In this document: piece after piece, positions 17,402 through 26,366 of the stretch
How the letters are laid out: each line of letters opens with the position of its first letter
Numbering within the stretch: the first letter of the stretch is position 1
Assembly (NCBI RefSeq): GCF_900089495.1
Contig: NZ_LT605203.1
Span: 669,501 to 733,500, forward strand
Origin: Thiomonas sp. X19
GTDB taxonomy: Bacteria; Pseudomonadota; Gammaproteobacteria; Burkholderiales; Burkholderiaceae_C
Direction: 5' to 3'
DNA: 64,000 nucleotides
Translations under genes and position numbers: made by a program
Notes under the pieces: model-generated
What the model was told of the DNA's origin: nothing
The model's input: the letters and a program-made list of their open reading frames with translations, nothing else
The model's database searches: none

Positions 17402-18376
17402 ATGCTGAGCCGCACTGCCGATCATTTGTTCTGGATGGCCCGCTACACCGAGCGCGCCGAAAACACCGCGCGCATGCTCGACGTGCAGCACCAGGCCGCG
17501 CTGCTGCCGCCGCCGGATGCGGGGATCGGGGCGGCCGAGCGCGCGTCGGAGCACCTGGACTGGCGCGGGTTGCTCGGCATTTCCGAGCTGACCGAGGCCT
17601 ACACCACGCGCCACGGCGCGATCGAGGCCGGCAAAGTGCTGGACTTCATGGTGCGCGACATGGACAACCTCTCGTCCATCCAGAGCTGCTTGCGCGCGGC
17701 GCGCGAGAATGCCCGCGCGGTGCGCGGCGCCATCACCACCGAGATGTGGGAAACCATCAACCAGACCTGGCTGGAGTCGTGGCGCCTGCTGGCCGACGGG
17801 CGCTTCGAGCGTGATCCCGGCGAGTATTTCGAATGGGTGAAAAACCGCTCGCACCTGTCGCGCGGCGTCACCTCCGGCACCATGCTGCAGGACGAGGCGT
17901 TTCACTTCCTGCGCATCGGCACCTTCCTGGAGCGGGCCGACAACACCGCGCGCCTGCTCGACGTGAAGTTCCACGCGCTGCAAGCCGAGTTCCACGGCTC
18001 GGCCAACGGCCGGGTGCAGGAATACGACTTCTATTACTGGTCGAGCGTGCTGCGCTCGGTCTCGGGCTTCGAGGTATACCGCAAGGTCTACCGCGACGTC
18101 ATCACCCCCGAGCGCGTGGCCGAGCTGCTCATCCTGCGGCCCGACATGCCGCGCTCGCTCGCCGCCTGCATGCTGGAGGGCACGGCGCATCTGCGCGCGG
18201 TGGCCAACCGGCGCTCGCACGAAACCCTGCGCCGCGCCGGCCAGCTCAACGCCGAACTGCAGTACGGCCAGGTGGCCGAGATCATGGCCACCGGCCTGCA
18301 CGCCTGGCTCACCCGTTTTCTCGAACGCATCAACGACCTGGGCGGCGGCATCAGCCAGGACTTCCTCGCCGCCTGA
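17402..18376 (+). CDS. Alpha-E domain protein (COG2307/DUF403)
   Basis: A 324-residue all-helical protein of the alpha-E family, starting immediately after the ATP-grasp stop codon. It opens with the hallmark LSRTADHLFWMARYTERAEN and repeats the Glu-rich helix later (FHFLRIGTFLERADNTARLLDVKF). Biochemical function is unknown; the name refers to conserved glutamates that may bind metal. It nearly always neighbours a circularly permuted ATP-grasp protein and is fused to one in the gene at 22172. It has no signal peptide or membrane segment, so the system is cytoplasmic. Partnership with the preceding ligase is strongly suggested by the zero-base spacing. Confidence 0.9.
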   Translation: MLSRTADHLFWMARYTERAENTARMLDVQHQAALLPPPDAGIGAAERASEHLDWRGLLGISELTEAYTTRHGAIEAGKVLDFMVRDMDNLSSIQSCLRAARENARAVRGAITTEMWETINQTWLESWRLLADGRFERDPGEYFEWVKNRSHLSRGVTSGTMLQDEAFHFLRIGTFLERADNTARLLDVKFHALQAEFHGSANGRVQEYDFYYWSSVLRSVSGFEVYRKVYRDVITPERVAELLILRPDMPRSLAACMLEGTAHLRAVANRRSHETLRRAGQLNAELQYGQVAEIMATGLHAWLTRFLERINDLGGGISQDFLAA

Positions 18377-18445
18377 ATGGCCGCTCCCCACCGCGCATCG
18401 TCCAGCTAGCCTTCCGCCCCCCGCTCCAAGCCCACAGGTGCCATC

Positions 18446-21400
18446 ATGGCCATCCACGTTGCGCTCAGCCACATCACCACCTATCGCTTCGACCGGCCCG
18501 TCAACCTCTCGCCGCATGTGGTGCGCCTGCGCCCGGCGCCGCATTGCCGCACGCCCATCCTGTCGTTCAGCCAGCGGGTCGAGCCGGCCGATCATTTCAT
18601 CAACTGGCTGCAAGATCCGTTCGCCAATTACCAGGCGCGGCTGGTGTTTCCGCAAAAGACACGGCTGCTGCAGATCGCCGTCGATCTGGTGGCCGAAATG
18701 TCGGTCTACAACCCCTTCGATTTCTTCCTCGAACCCGAAGCCGAGGAGTTTCCGTTTCAGTACGCGCCCGAGCTCAAAGCCGAGCTGGCGCCTTATCTGC
18801 TGGCCGGTGCGCGCACCCCGCGGCTGGCGGCGCTGCTCGACAGCATCGACCTGACCAAGCCGCGGCGCACGCAGGACTTCATCGTCGACATCAACCAGCG
18901 CCTGCAGCGCGACATCAGCTACCTCATCCGCATGGAGCCGGGGGTGCGAACCCCGGAGCGCACCCTGGAGCTGGGCTGCGGCTCCTGCCGCGACACCGGC
19001 TGGCTGCTGGTGCAGGTGCTGCGGCATCTGGGGCTGGCGGCGCGTTTCGTCTCGGGCTATCTCATCCAGCTCACGCCCGACGTGAAGGCGCTGGACGGCC
19101 CCAGCGGCGCCACCGCCGACTTCACCGACCTGCACGCCTGGTGCGAAGTCTTCCTCCCCGGTGCCGGCTGGATCGGCCTCGACCCCACCTCCGGCCTGCT
19201 CACCGGCGAAGGCCATATTCCGCTGGCCTGCAGCCCGTCACCGTCCAGCGCCGCTCCGGTGGAGGGGCTGGTGGACGCATGCGAGGTCGAGTTCAGCCAC
19301 CACATGGCTGTCACGCGCGTGTACGAGTCGCCGCGCGTCACCAAGCCCTACACCGACGCCCAGTGGCAGGCGGTGCTGGCCCTGGGCGAGGTGGTCGATC
19401 AGCAGCTGAACAATGGCGACGTGCGCCTGACGCAAGGCGGCGAGCCCACCTTCGTCGCCGTCACCGACCGCGACGCGCCCGAATGGAACACCGACGCGCA
19501 AGGTCCGACCAAGCGCGGCTACGCTGGCGAACTCATCGGCAAACTCATCCAGCGCTACGGCCCCGGCGGCTTTCTGCACTTCGGCCAGGGCAAGTGGTAT
19601 CCGGGCGAGCAACTGCCGCGCTGGGCGCTGTCGGCGGTGTGGCGGCGCGACGGCCAGCCTTGCTGGCGCGACGCGTCGTTGTTCGCCGATGAACGCCTCG
19701 GCGGACGGGCCACGCGCGAGGACGCCCACACCTTCATGCTGGCGCTGATCGATGCCCTCGGCGTGAACCCTTCGCATGCCCAGGCCGGTTTTGAGGACGC
19801 CTGGTACTACCTCTGGCGCGAACGCCGCCTGCCGGTGAATGCCGACCCGTTCGACTCGCGCGTCGAGGACGAACTCGAACGCCAGCGCCTGCACAAAGTG
19901 TTCGAGCAGGGCCTGCGCAACCCCACCGGCTACGCCCTGCCGCTGCGGCGCGAGCCCGGTGCTGCAGACATGGCAGCGCCCCCAGGCCTGGGCGCTGCCC
20001 AGTCCGCCCCCCGAGGGGGTCAAGGAAACTTGGGGCGGGCCGGCCTTTCCTTGGCCGGGCCGCGCTGGGTCTCCGGTCCCTGGTTTTTCCGTGACGAGCG
20101 CATGTATCTGTTCCCCGGCGACTCCGCCATGGGCTGGCGCCTGCCGCTGGACTCGCTGCCCTGGGCCACCGAAGGCGAGCGCCAGACGGACTTCGCGCAA
20201 GACCCCTTCGCCCCACGCCGGCCGCTGCCCGACGCCGCGCCACTGCGGCAGCAATACAACCCTGGTGGTGGCGTGGACGCGCACCGTCCTGGGGGTGGCT
20301 TTGCCGTGGGCGGCACCGTTGCGGTGCAAGGCCAGGGTCGTGGCGCACCAGGGTCGGGCGGCGCTCCCTCTCCCGACCTCCCCCACGCGTGGGGGAGGAG
20401 TGAAAGCCCCCTCCCCGCGGGCGGGGAGGGCTGGGGTGGGAGGCCCGCGAGCACCCAGCCTTCCTCTCATGTCCTCGACCCCGACCGCAAACCTGCACGC
20501 TTCGTCTCCGCCGCCAACACCGTGCGCACCGCGCTGTGCGTGGAAGCGCGTGGCGGCATTCTCTATGTATTCATGCCGCCGCTGGCGGAGGTGGAAGACT
20601 ATCTGGAGCTGCTCGCCGCGATCGAGTCCACCGCGCAGCGCCTGCGGGTCAAGCTGGTGCTGGAAGGCTACCCGCCGCCGCGCGACCCGCGCCTGGTGCT
20701 GCTGCAGGTCACGCCCGACCCCGGCGTCATCGAAGTCAACATCCACCCGGCGCACCACTGGGCCGAAATCGTCGATCACACCGAGTTCCTGTACCAGGCG
20801 GCGTTCGAAACCCGCCTGGGGGCCGAGAAGTTCATGCTCGACGGCCGCCACACCGGCACCGGCGGCGGCAACCATGTGGTGCTGGGCGGCGCCACGCCGG
20901 CCGACAGCCCCTTCCTGCGCCGCCCCGACCTGCTCGCCAGCCTGGTGGCGTACTGGCACAACCATCCATCCCTGAGCTATCTCTTCAGCGGCATGTTCAT
21001 CGGCCCCACCAGCCAGGCGCCGCGGGTGGACGAGGCGCGCAACGATCAGGTGTACGAACTGGAAATCGCGCTGCAGGAACTGCGCCGCAACCGCGAGCGC
21101 TTCGGCCGCGACGCGAGCAGCGCCGGGCCGCCCCAAGCTGCGAGCACCCCCTCGGGGAGTGGCGAACGCAGTGAGACTGGGGGACCCTACTTACCTCCTT
21201 GGCTGGTGGACCGCAGCCTGCGCAACATCCTCATCGACGTCACCGGCAACACCCACCGCAGCGAGTTCTGCATCGACAAGCTCTACAGCCCCGACAGCGC
21301 CACCGGCCGCCTGGGCCTGCTGGAACTGCGCGCCTTCGAGATGCCGCCGCATGCGCGCATGAGCGTGGTGCAGCAACTGCTGCTGCGGGCGCTGGTGGCG

Positions 21401-22120
21401 CGCTTCTGGGCCCAGCCCTACACCGCAGCGCTGCAGCGCTGGGGCACGGCGCTGCACGACCGCTTCCTGCTGCCCACCTTCATTGCCATGGACTTCGACG
21501 ACGTGCTCACCGAGCTGCGCGACGCCGGCTTCGACTTCGACCCGCAATGGTTCGCGCCGCACCACACCTTCCGCTTCCCGCTGCTGGGCGAATACGCCGC
21601 CAGCGGCGTCAAGCTCGAAGTGCGCATGGCGCTCGAACCCTGGCATGTGATGGGCGAAGAAACCACCGCCGGCGGCACCGCGCGCTATGTGGATTCCTCA
21701 CTGGAGCGGCTGGAAGTCAAGCTCAGCGGCATGGCCGACAGCCGCCACGTGCTCACCGTCAACGGCCGCGCCGTGCCGCTGCAACCCACCGGGCGCAGCG
21801 GCGAATTCGTCTGCGGCGTGCGCTACCGCGCCTGGCAGCCGCCCTCGGCGCTGCACCCCAGCATCGGCACCCACGCGCCGGTCACCTTCGACATCGTCGA
21901 CACCTGGATGGAGCGCTCGCTCGGCGGCTGCCAATACTTCGTCGCCCACCCCGGCGGCCGCAGTTACGACACCTTCCCGGTGAACTCCTACGAGGCCGAG
22001 AGCCGGCGGCTGGCGCGCTTCATCGGCCTTGGCCACACCCCCGGGCGCATGGTGGTGGCGCCGGCCCAGCCCAGCCTGGAGTTCCCGTTCACGCTGGACT
22101 TGCGCCAGCGCAAGGGTTGA
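18446..22120 (+). CDS. Transglutaminase-like/DUF2126 protein with three in-frame repeat insertions
   Basis: A 1224-residue protein; relatives are about 1100. Residues ~1-270 form a transglutaminase-like cysteine-protease fold with a complete triad: C181 (GSCRDTGW), H230 (LHAWCEV) and D246 (LDPTSG). From ~285 to the end is the DUF2126 region (NNGDVRLTQGGEPTFVAV; WVSGPWFFRDERMYLFPGDS; HTGTGGGNHVVLGG; DVTGNTHRSEFCIDKLYSPD). Three low-complexity segments interrupt conserved blocks: ~507-540, ~625-670 and ~890-915. Each coincides with a palindromic DNA repeat (20006-20058, 20363-20442, 21120-21184) yet keeps the frame. It is preceded by AGGTG eight bases before the ATG. It may trim or cross-link the product of the neighbouring ligases; that is inference. 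Confidence 0.9.
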   Translation: MAIHVALSHITTYRFDRPVNLSPHVVRLRPAPHCRTPILSFSQRVEPADHFINWLQDPFANYQARLVFPQKTRLLQIAVDLVAEMSVYNPFDFFLEPEAEEFPFQYAPELKAELAPYLLAGARTPRLAALLDSIDLTKPRRTQDFIVDINQRLQRDISYLIRMEPGVRTPERTLELGCGSCRDTGWLLVQVLRHLGLAARFVSGYLIQLTPDVKALDGPSGATADFTDLHAWCEVFLPGAGWIGLDPTSGLLTGEGHIPLACSPSPSSAAPVEGLVDACEVEFSHHMAVTRVYESPRVTKPYTDAQWQAVLALGEVVDQQLNNGDVRLTQGGEPTFVAVTDRDAPEWNTDAQGPTKRGYAGELIGKLIQRYGPGGFLHFGQGKWYPGEQLPRWALSAVWRRDGQPCWRDASLFADERLGGRATREDAHTFMLALIDALGVNPSHAQAGFEDAWYYLWRERRLPVNADPFDSRVEDELERQRLHKVFEQGLRNPTGYALPLRREPGAADMAAPPGLGAAQSAPRGGQGNLGRAGLSLAGPRWVSGPWFFRDERMYLFPGDSAMGWRLPLDSLPWATEGERQTDFAQDPFAPRRPLPDAAPLRQQYNPGGGVDAHRPGGGFAVGGTVAVQGQGRGAPGSGGAPSPDLPHAWGRSESPLPAGGEGWGGRPASTQPSSHVLDPDRKPARFVSAANTVRTALCVEARGGILYVFMPPLAEVEDYLELLAAIESTAQRLRVKLVLEGYPPPRDPRLVLLQVTPDPGVIEVNIHPAHHWAEIVDHTEFLYQAAFETRLGAEKFMLDGRHTGTGGGNHVVLGGATPADSPFLRRPDLLASLVAYWHNHPSLSYLFSGMFIGPTSQAPRVDEARNDQVYELEIALQELRRNRERFGRDASSAGPPQAASTPSGSGERSETGGPYLPPWLVDRSLRNILIDVTGNTHRSEFCIDKLYSPDSATGRLGLLELRAFEMPPHARMSVVQQLLLRALVARFWAQPYTAALQRWGTALHDRFLLPTFIAMDFDDVLTELRDAGFDFDPQWFAPHHTFRFPLLGEYAASGVKLEVRMALEPWHVMGEETTAGGTARYVDSSLERLEVKLSGMADSRHVLTVNGRAVPLQPTGRSGEFVCGVRYRAWQPPSALHPSIGTHAPVTFDIVDTWMERSLGGCQYFVAHPGGRSYDTFPVNSYEAESRRLARFIGLGHTPGRMVVAPAQPSLEFPFTLDLRQRKG
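20006..20058 (+). repeat. Palindromic repeat family A, copy in the DUF2126 gene
   Basis: Starts GCCCCCCGAGGGGGTCAAGG and ends CTTTCCTTGGCCGG. About 46 of 51 bases match the inverted copy in priA. It interrupts the conserved stretch between LPLRRE and WVSGPWFFRDE without shifting the frame. Confidence 0.8.
20363..20442 (+). repeat. Palindromic repeat family B, copy in the DUF2126 gene
   Basis: Two consecutive hairpins: a perfect 22-base palindrome at 20377-20398 (arms CCTCCCCCACG/CGTGGGGGAGG) and a second at 20409-20430 (arms CCCTCCCCGC/GCGGGGAGGG), followed by CTGGGGTGGG. The same architecture recurs between puuC and gabT at 50791-50874. Confidence 0.8.
21120..21184 (+). repeat. Palindromic repeat family A, diverged copy in the DUF2126 gene
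   Basis: Shares GCGCCGGGC.GCCCCAAGCT and the CACCCCCTCGGGG core with the priA copy and then continues with GGCGAACGCAGTGAGAC. It sits in frame just before the conserved PPWLVDRSLRNILIDV. Confidence 0.7.
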
Positions 22121-22156
22121 GTCCGCCCCCGGCTGGACGCCGGGCCACCCTGACAA

Positions 22157-22165
22157 TGTGACAAT
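22157..22165 (+). promoter_or_regulatory. Extended -10 positioned for a leaderless transcript
   Basis: TGTGACAAT ends six bases before the ATG at 22172. A second GACAAT lies at 22152-22157. The arrangement copies that of hemE and suggests a promoter inside the ATP-grasp/transglutaminase cluster. Confidence 0.4.
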
Positions 22166-22171
22166 CGCCAC

Positions 22172-24745
22172 ATGGCAAGCCTGTTCCACACCGACCCCAC
22201 CGCCGACCCGGCCGACGCCCTGGTCGACCTCGCAGCTGACCTCGCCTCGCCGGTGCCACCCGGCCACTGGGACTCGCTGCGCGCCCGCCTGGGCGACGGC
22301 AGCACCGGCGCGCCGCTGGCACCGCACTGGGCGCAGTTCTTCCGCCAACTCGGGCCCGACGGCTTCGACGGCCTGCCGGCGCGCGAAGCGCTGCTGCGCC
22401 AGCAGATTCACGACGACGGCGTCACCTACAACGTCCACGCCGACGCCGAGCAGCCCAGCCGCGCCTGGTCGGTCGACCTGTTTCCGCTGATCGTCAACGC
22501 CGCCTCCTGGGGGCAAATCGCCGCCGGCGCCGCCCAGCGCGCCGCCCTGCTCAACACCATCCTCGCCGACATCTACACCGGGCCGCAACGCACCCTGCGC
22601 GAAGGCCTGCTGCCGCCGGCGCTGGTGCAGGGCAACCCCGGCTACCTGCGCGCGCTGCACGGCCACAGCCCGCCGGGCGACTTGTGGCTGCACATCGCCG
22701 CCTTCGACCTGGCGCGCGGGCCCGACGGCAACTGGCGCGTGGTCAGCCAGCGGGTGCAGGCGCCGTCCGGCCTGGGTTATCTGCTGGAAAACCGGCTGCT
22801 CATCTCCCGCCTGTTCCCCGAAGCATTCGGCAGCCTGCGGGTGCAGCGCCTGGCCGCCAGCTACCGCCTGGTGATGGACACGCTGCAGCGCCTGGCCCCG
22901 GGCGGGCCGCAGGCGCGCATCGTGCTGCTGACGCCCGGCCCCTACAGCGAAACCTATTTCGAGCAGGTCTATCTCGCCCGCTACCTCGGCATCACCCTGG
23001 CCGAAGGCAACGACCTGACGGTGCGCGAAGACCGCCTCTACCTCAAGACCCTGCGCGGGCTGGAACCGGTGCACGCGGTGCTGCGCCGGCTGGACGACAG
23101 CTTTTGCGACCCGCTGGAACTGCGCCCCGATTCCATGCTCGGCGTGCCCGGCCTGCTGCAAGCAGTGCGCGCCGGCAATGTGCTGCTGGCCAATGCGCTG
23201 GGCGCCGGTTTCCTCGAATCGCCTGCGGTGCACGGCTTCATGCCGCGGTTGTGCCAGACCCTGCTCGGCGAGCCGCTGCTGCTGCCTTCGCTGCCCACCT
23301 GGTGGTGCGGCGAGCCGGGCGTGTGCGATGCGCCGCTGGACGACTTGCGCGCCTGGGTGATCAAGCCGGTGCATGCCGACAGCGGCTTCGAGGCCGTCGT
23401 CACCGCCAGTCTGGACTTCGGCCAGCTCCCGGCCTGGCGCCGCCGGGTGCAGAGCGAGCCGGCGCAGGTCGCGCTGCAGCAATACCTGCCGCTGCCGCAT
23501 GTTCCGGTGTGGAGCGACGGCCGCATGGGCGCGCGCGCCGCCATGCTGCGCGTCTATGCCCTGGCCGACGGCCGCGGCGGCTGGCGCGTGCTGCCCGGTG
23601 GCCTGGTGCGCACCGCGCCGCCGGGCGGCAACACCGTGTCGATGCAGCGTGGCGGCGGCAGCCAGGACGCCTGGATCATCACCGGCGAGGCGGTGGACGA
23701 CAGCACCATGCTGCCCGCTCCCATGCGCCCGCAAGACCTGGTGCAGCATCACCGCGTGGTCACCAGCCGCGCGGCGGAAAACCTGTTCTGGATCGGGCGC
23801 TACACCGAGCGCGCCGAGCACAGCACGCGCCTGGCGCAACTCGCGCTGCAGGCGCTTGCGGGCGACGACGACCTGGGCCCGGCGGTGTGCGCCGTGCTCG
23901 ATCAATGGTGCCGCCGCAGCGGCCTGGTCGAGTTCGACACGCCCGAACTTGCCGAGCAGCCGCAGGGCTTCGAGCGCGCCCTGATTCGCGGTCTGGTGGC
24001 CGGGCGGCATGCCGGCGGCATCGTGCAGAACCTGCAGGCGCTGGGGCATGCGGCGGGGCAGGTGCGCGAGCGCCTGGGCGCGGAGCACCGCCAGTGGATC
24101 GGGGCCGCGGCTGCGGTCGAAATCCTGCCGCCGTCCAGCGCCGCGCACCATGCCGACTGGCAGCCCGGCCAGGCGATGCAGGGGCTGGACCGCATCAGCG
24201 AAATCCTCTGCGCCATCACCGGCGCGCAAACCGACCGCATGACCCGCGACGACGGCTGGCGCCTGCTCAGCATCGGCCGCCACATCGAACGCCTGATCCT
24301 CATGGCCGATGCCCTGAGCAGCGCCTTCGCCACCGGCGCGGTGCGCAGCGACAGCGGTTTCAACCTGCTGCTGCGCCTGTTCGACAGCATCATCACCTAC
24401 CGCGCGCTGTACCAGAAGCGGCTCGAGGTTCCGCCCTTGCTCGACCTGCTGGTGCTCGACCGCGAGAACCCCCGCGCCCTCGGCTGGGTGGCGCAAACCC
24501 TGCAGGCGCGTCTGGCCAAGCTGCCGGGCAGTGCTGCCGACCGCGAAGCCTTGCTGGCACTCGCGCCCGACCCCGACGCCTGGCATCTGCCCGAGCTTTG
24601 CGTGCAGGACTCGGCCCAGCGCCACGCCTGGCTGGAGCAGACCCTGGCGCAGATCAGCGCCAGCACCTGGCGCCTGTCGGAAGAAATCAGCCGCCGCTAC
24701 TTCGCCCATGTCGGCGCGGTCGATCGCAGCCTGGGTGGCTACTGA
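22172..24745 (+). CDS. ATP-grasp/alpha-E fusion protein
   Basis: An 857-residue fusion of the two functions encoded separately at 15980 and 17402. Residues ~1-510 are a circularly permuted ATP-grasp domain (YNVHADAEQPSRAWSVD, QAPSGLGYLLENR, VLLTPGPYSETYFEQVYLAR, ATP loop WVIKPVHADSGFEAVV). From ~530 an alpha-E domain begins with SRAAENLFWIGRYTERAEHS and runs to the end (YFAHVGAVDRSLGGY). The fusion is direct evidence that the two domains act on the same reaction. Two ATP-grasp paralogues in one cluster suggest two successive ligations or a heteromeric enzyme. It lies 51 bases after the DUF2126 gene and has its own -10-like sequence. No known substrate. Confidence 0.9.
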   Translation: MASLFHTDPTADPADALVDLAADLASPVPPGHWDSLRARLGDGSTGAPLAPHWAQFFRQLGPDGFDGLPAREALLRQQIHDDGVTYNVHADAEQPSRAWSVDLFPLIVNAASWGQIAAGAAQRAALLNTILADIYTGPQRTLREGLLPPALVQGNPGYLRALHGHSPPGDLWLHIAAFDLARGPDGNWRVVSQRVQAPSGLGYLLENRLLISRLFPEAFGSLRVQRLAASYRLVMDTLQRLAPGGPQARIVLLTPGPYSETYFEQVYLARYLGITLAEGNDLTVREDRLYLKTLRGLEPVHAVLRRLDDSFCDPLELRPDSMLGVPGLLQAVRAGNVLLANALGAGFLESPAVHGFMPRLCQTLLGEPLLLPSLPTWWCGEPGVCDAPLDDLRAWVIKPVHADSGFEAVVTASLDFGQLPAWRRRVQSEPAQVALQQYLPLPHVPVWSDGRMGARAAMLRVYALADGRGGWRVLPGGLVRTAPPGGNTVSMQRGGGSQDAWIITGEAVDDSTMLPAPMRPQDLVQHHRVVTSRAAENLFWIGRYTERAEHSTRLAQLALQALAGDDDLGPAVCAVLDQWCRRSGLVEFDTPELAEQPQGFERALIRGLVAGRHAGGIVQNLQALGHAAGQVRERLGAEHRQWIGAAAAVEILPPSSAAHHADWQPGQAMQGLDRISEILCAITGAQTDRMTRDDGWRLLSIGRHIERLILMADALSSAFATGAVRSDSGFNLLLRLFDSIITYRALYQKRLEVPPLLDLLVLDRENPRALGWVAQTLQARLAKLPGSAADREALLALAPDPDAWHLPELCVQDSAQRHAWLEQTLAQISASTWRLSEEISRRYFAHVGAVDRSLGGY

Positions 24746-24809
24746 ACGGGCTGCTCGCCGCGCTCGCGCCATCGCCATCCCACGCCAGTTGCACGCCCCT
24801 CCCATCGCC

Positions 24810-25748
24810 ATGAATCAGTCGCAGACGCAGACCAGCGCCAACCTCCTGCCGCGGCACAGCGCAGCCGGCGTGCTCTACCGCGTCGAACACCTCACCGCCT
24901 ACACCTACGAGGCGCCGGTGGAACTGGCTCATCACCTCGCCCACCTGCGCCCGCGTGACGAAACCACGCAGCAATGCGTGCTGCACGAATGCGTCGTCGG
25001 GCCCGCGCCCGACCACGCCAGCGAAGGCCACGACGTGTTCGGCAACGCCCGCCGCCTGTTCGCCTTCTACACCCCGCACGACACCTTGAGCGTCAACGCC
25101 ATCAGCCTGGTGCGGGTGCAGGCGCCGACCCCGCCCGACTTCGCCGCCAGCCCCGCCTGGGGCCACGTGCGCGACCTGCTGCTCTACCGCGCCGGCAAGC
25201 CCTTCGTGGCGCAGGCCGAGTTCAGCTTCGGCAGCCATTTCTCGCCGCTGTTCGCCCAAGCCACCGCCTACGCCGCGCCCAGCTTCACCCCGCGCCGCCC
25301 GCTGCTCGAAGGCGCGCTGGACCTGATGCACCGCATCCACGCCGATTTCACCTACGACCCCGAAAGCACCGAGGCCCACACCCGCGCGCCGCAAGCCCTG
25401 GAACTGCGCCACGGCGTCTGCCAGGACTACGCCCATGTCATGCTCTCCGCCCTGCGCGGCGTGGGTCTGGCGGCGCGTTACGTCAGCGGCTACCTGCGCT
25501 CGCGCCCGCCCCCCGGCGAAGCGCAGCTGGTGGGCGCCGACGCCTCGCACGCCTGGGTGGAGGTCTGGTGCCCGGCGCATGGCTGGGTCGAGTTCGACCC
25601 CACCAACGACCGCCAACCCGCGGCCGACTACGTGCGCGTCGCCGTCGGCCGCGACTTCGCCGACGTCTCCCCCCTGCGTGGCGTCATCCGCGGCGGTGGC
25701 GAACACACGCTGGACGTGGCGGTCAGGGTGAGTGCGGTGGAGGAGTGA
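24810..25748 (+). CDS. Transglutaminase-like cysteine peptidase (COG1305 type)
   Basis: A 312-residue protein with an N-terminal beta-rich region (LYRVEHLTAYTYEAPVELAH) and a transglutaminase core with the full triad: C204 in HGVCQDYAHV, H247 in SHAWVEVW and D263 in FDPTND. Such proteins generally hydrolyse amide bonds rather than cross-link. The last gene of the five-gene ATP-grasp/alpha-E cluster, 64 bases after the fusion gene. The start at 24810 gives the normal N-terminus; the open frame upstream overlaps the fusion gene. The usual associate of these families, the proteasome-like Anbu peptidase, is absent from the visible neighbourhood. Confidence 0.9.
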   Translation: MNQSQTQTSANLLPRHSAAGVLYRVEHLTAYTYEAPVELAHHLAHLRPRDETTQQCVLHECVVGPAPDHASEGHDVFGNARRLFAFYTPHDTLSVNAISLVRVQAPTPPDFAASPAWGHVRDLLLYRAGKPFVAQAEFSFGSHFSPLFAQATAYAAPSFTPRRPLLEGALDLMHRIHADFTYDPESTEAHTRAPQALELRHGVCQDYAHVMLSALRGVGLAARYVSGYLRSRPPPGEAQLVGADASHAWVEVWCPAHGWVEFDPTNDRQPAADYVRVAVGRDFADVSPLRGVIRGGGEHTLDVAVRVSAVEE

Positions 25749-25897
25749 GACGGGGTGGCATCCGCGCATGCTGGAGCCAGTGGCGCCACGCGCTTCAGCG
25801 CGGTCCGCAGGCGGGGCAGGGTCGGCAGGCCCTGCTTGCCATGCGCCGAGGCATCGCCCATCCCGCCCAGGCGCGGCAGGCCAGGGCCGCGGCCATG

Positions 25898-26264
25898 GGC
25901 CAGGCGGCGTGTGTTGCGCCAGCGCGGCCACCGCGGTGCCGGCCAAGCCGAAGCCCGCCAGCACGCCGAACACCCAGCGCCAATCGGCATGCCGCACCAG
26001 CCAGCCACCGGCCAGCGGCGCCAGGATGGGCGCCAGGCCGAGCACCAGGGCGAGGCGCGAAAACACCCGCGCCACCTGCTCGGGGGCGAACCAGTCGCGC
26101 ACCATGCTGCGCACCAGGACGATGCCGGCGCAGCCGCTCAAACCCTGCGCCGCGCCGGGGCTGGTGCGCAAGTCCTGTCCGATCTGGCCCGAAAGCGGGC
26201 GGATCCTGTCGATCGACATGGGCGCAAACGCCGTGAGCAGGCTCAGCACCAGCAGGCGCCACAA
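25898..26264 (-). pseudogene. Decayed Bcr/CflA-type MFS multidrug transporter
   Basis: The minus-strand translation starts like a Bcr/CflA drug exporter (MWRLLVLSLLTAFAPMSIDR, QIGQDLRTSPGAAQ) and then jumps directly to GCAGIVLVRSMVRDWFAPEQ, ARVFSRLALVLGLAPILAPL and DWRWVFGVLAGFG. About 55-65 residues covering transmembrane helices 2-3 are missing at the junction near residue 40. After ~residue 122 recognisable sequence stops; the remaining two thirds of a ~400-residue transporter are gone although the frame stays open by chance in GC-rich DNA. This is a remnant, not a working gene. The surrounding 25749-25897 and 26265-26366 hold nothing else I can support. Confidence 0.75.
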
Positions 26265-26366
26265 GCGCAGCCAGCTTGAGGGTCGAGCCGGGGCCTGGGC
26301 CGTCGCATCCGCCGGCGCGGCAGCGGGACCGGTGTCGGCCCCGCTGCCTTCGCCCTTGACGGGGCT

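Noticed and set aside
15449..19216. A 1255-codon open frame on the minus strand
   Set aside because: It lies opposite four well-supported genes, is His/Gly/Ala/Gln-rich, and has no family motifs. It is a by-product of high GC codon use. The same applies to the long minus-strand frames at 12290-14302 and 21698-24811.
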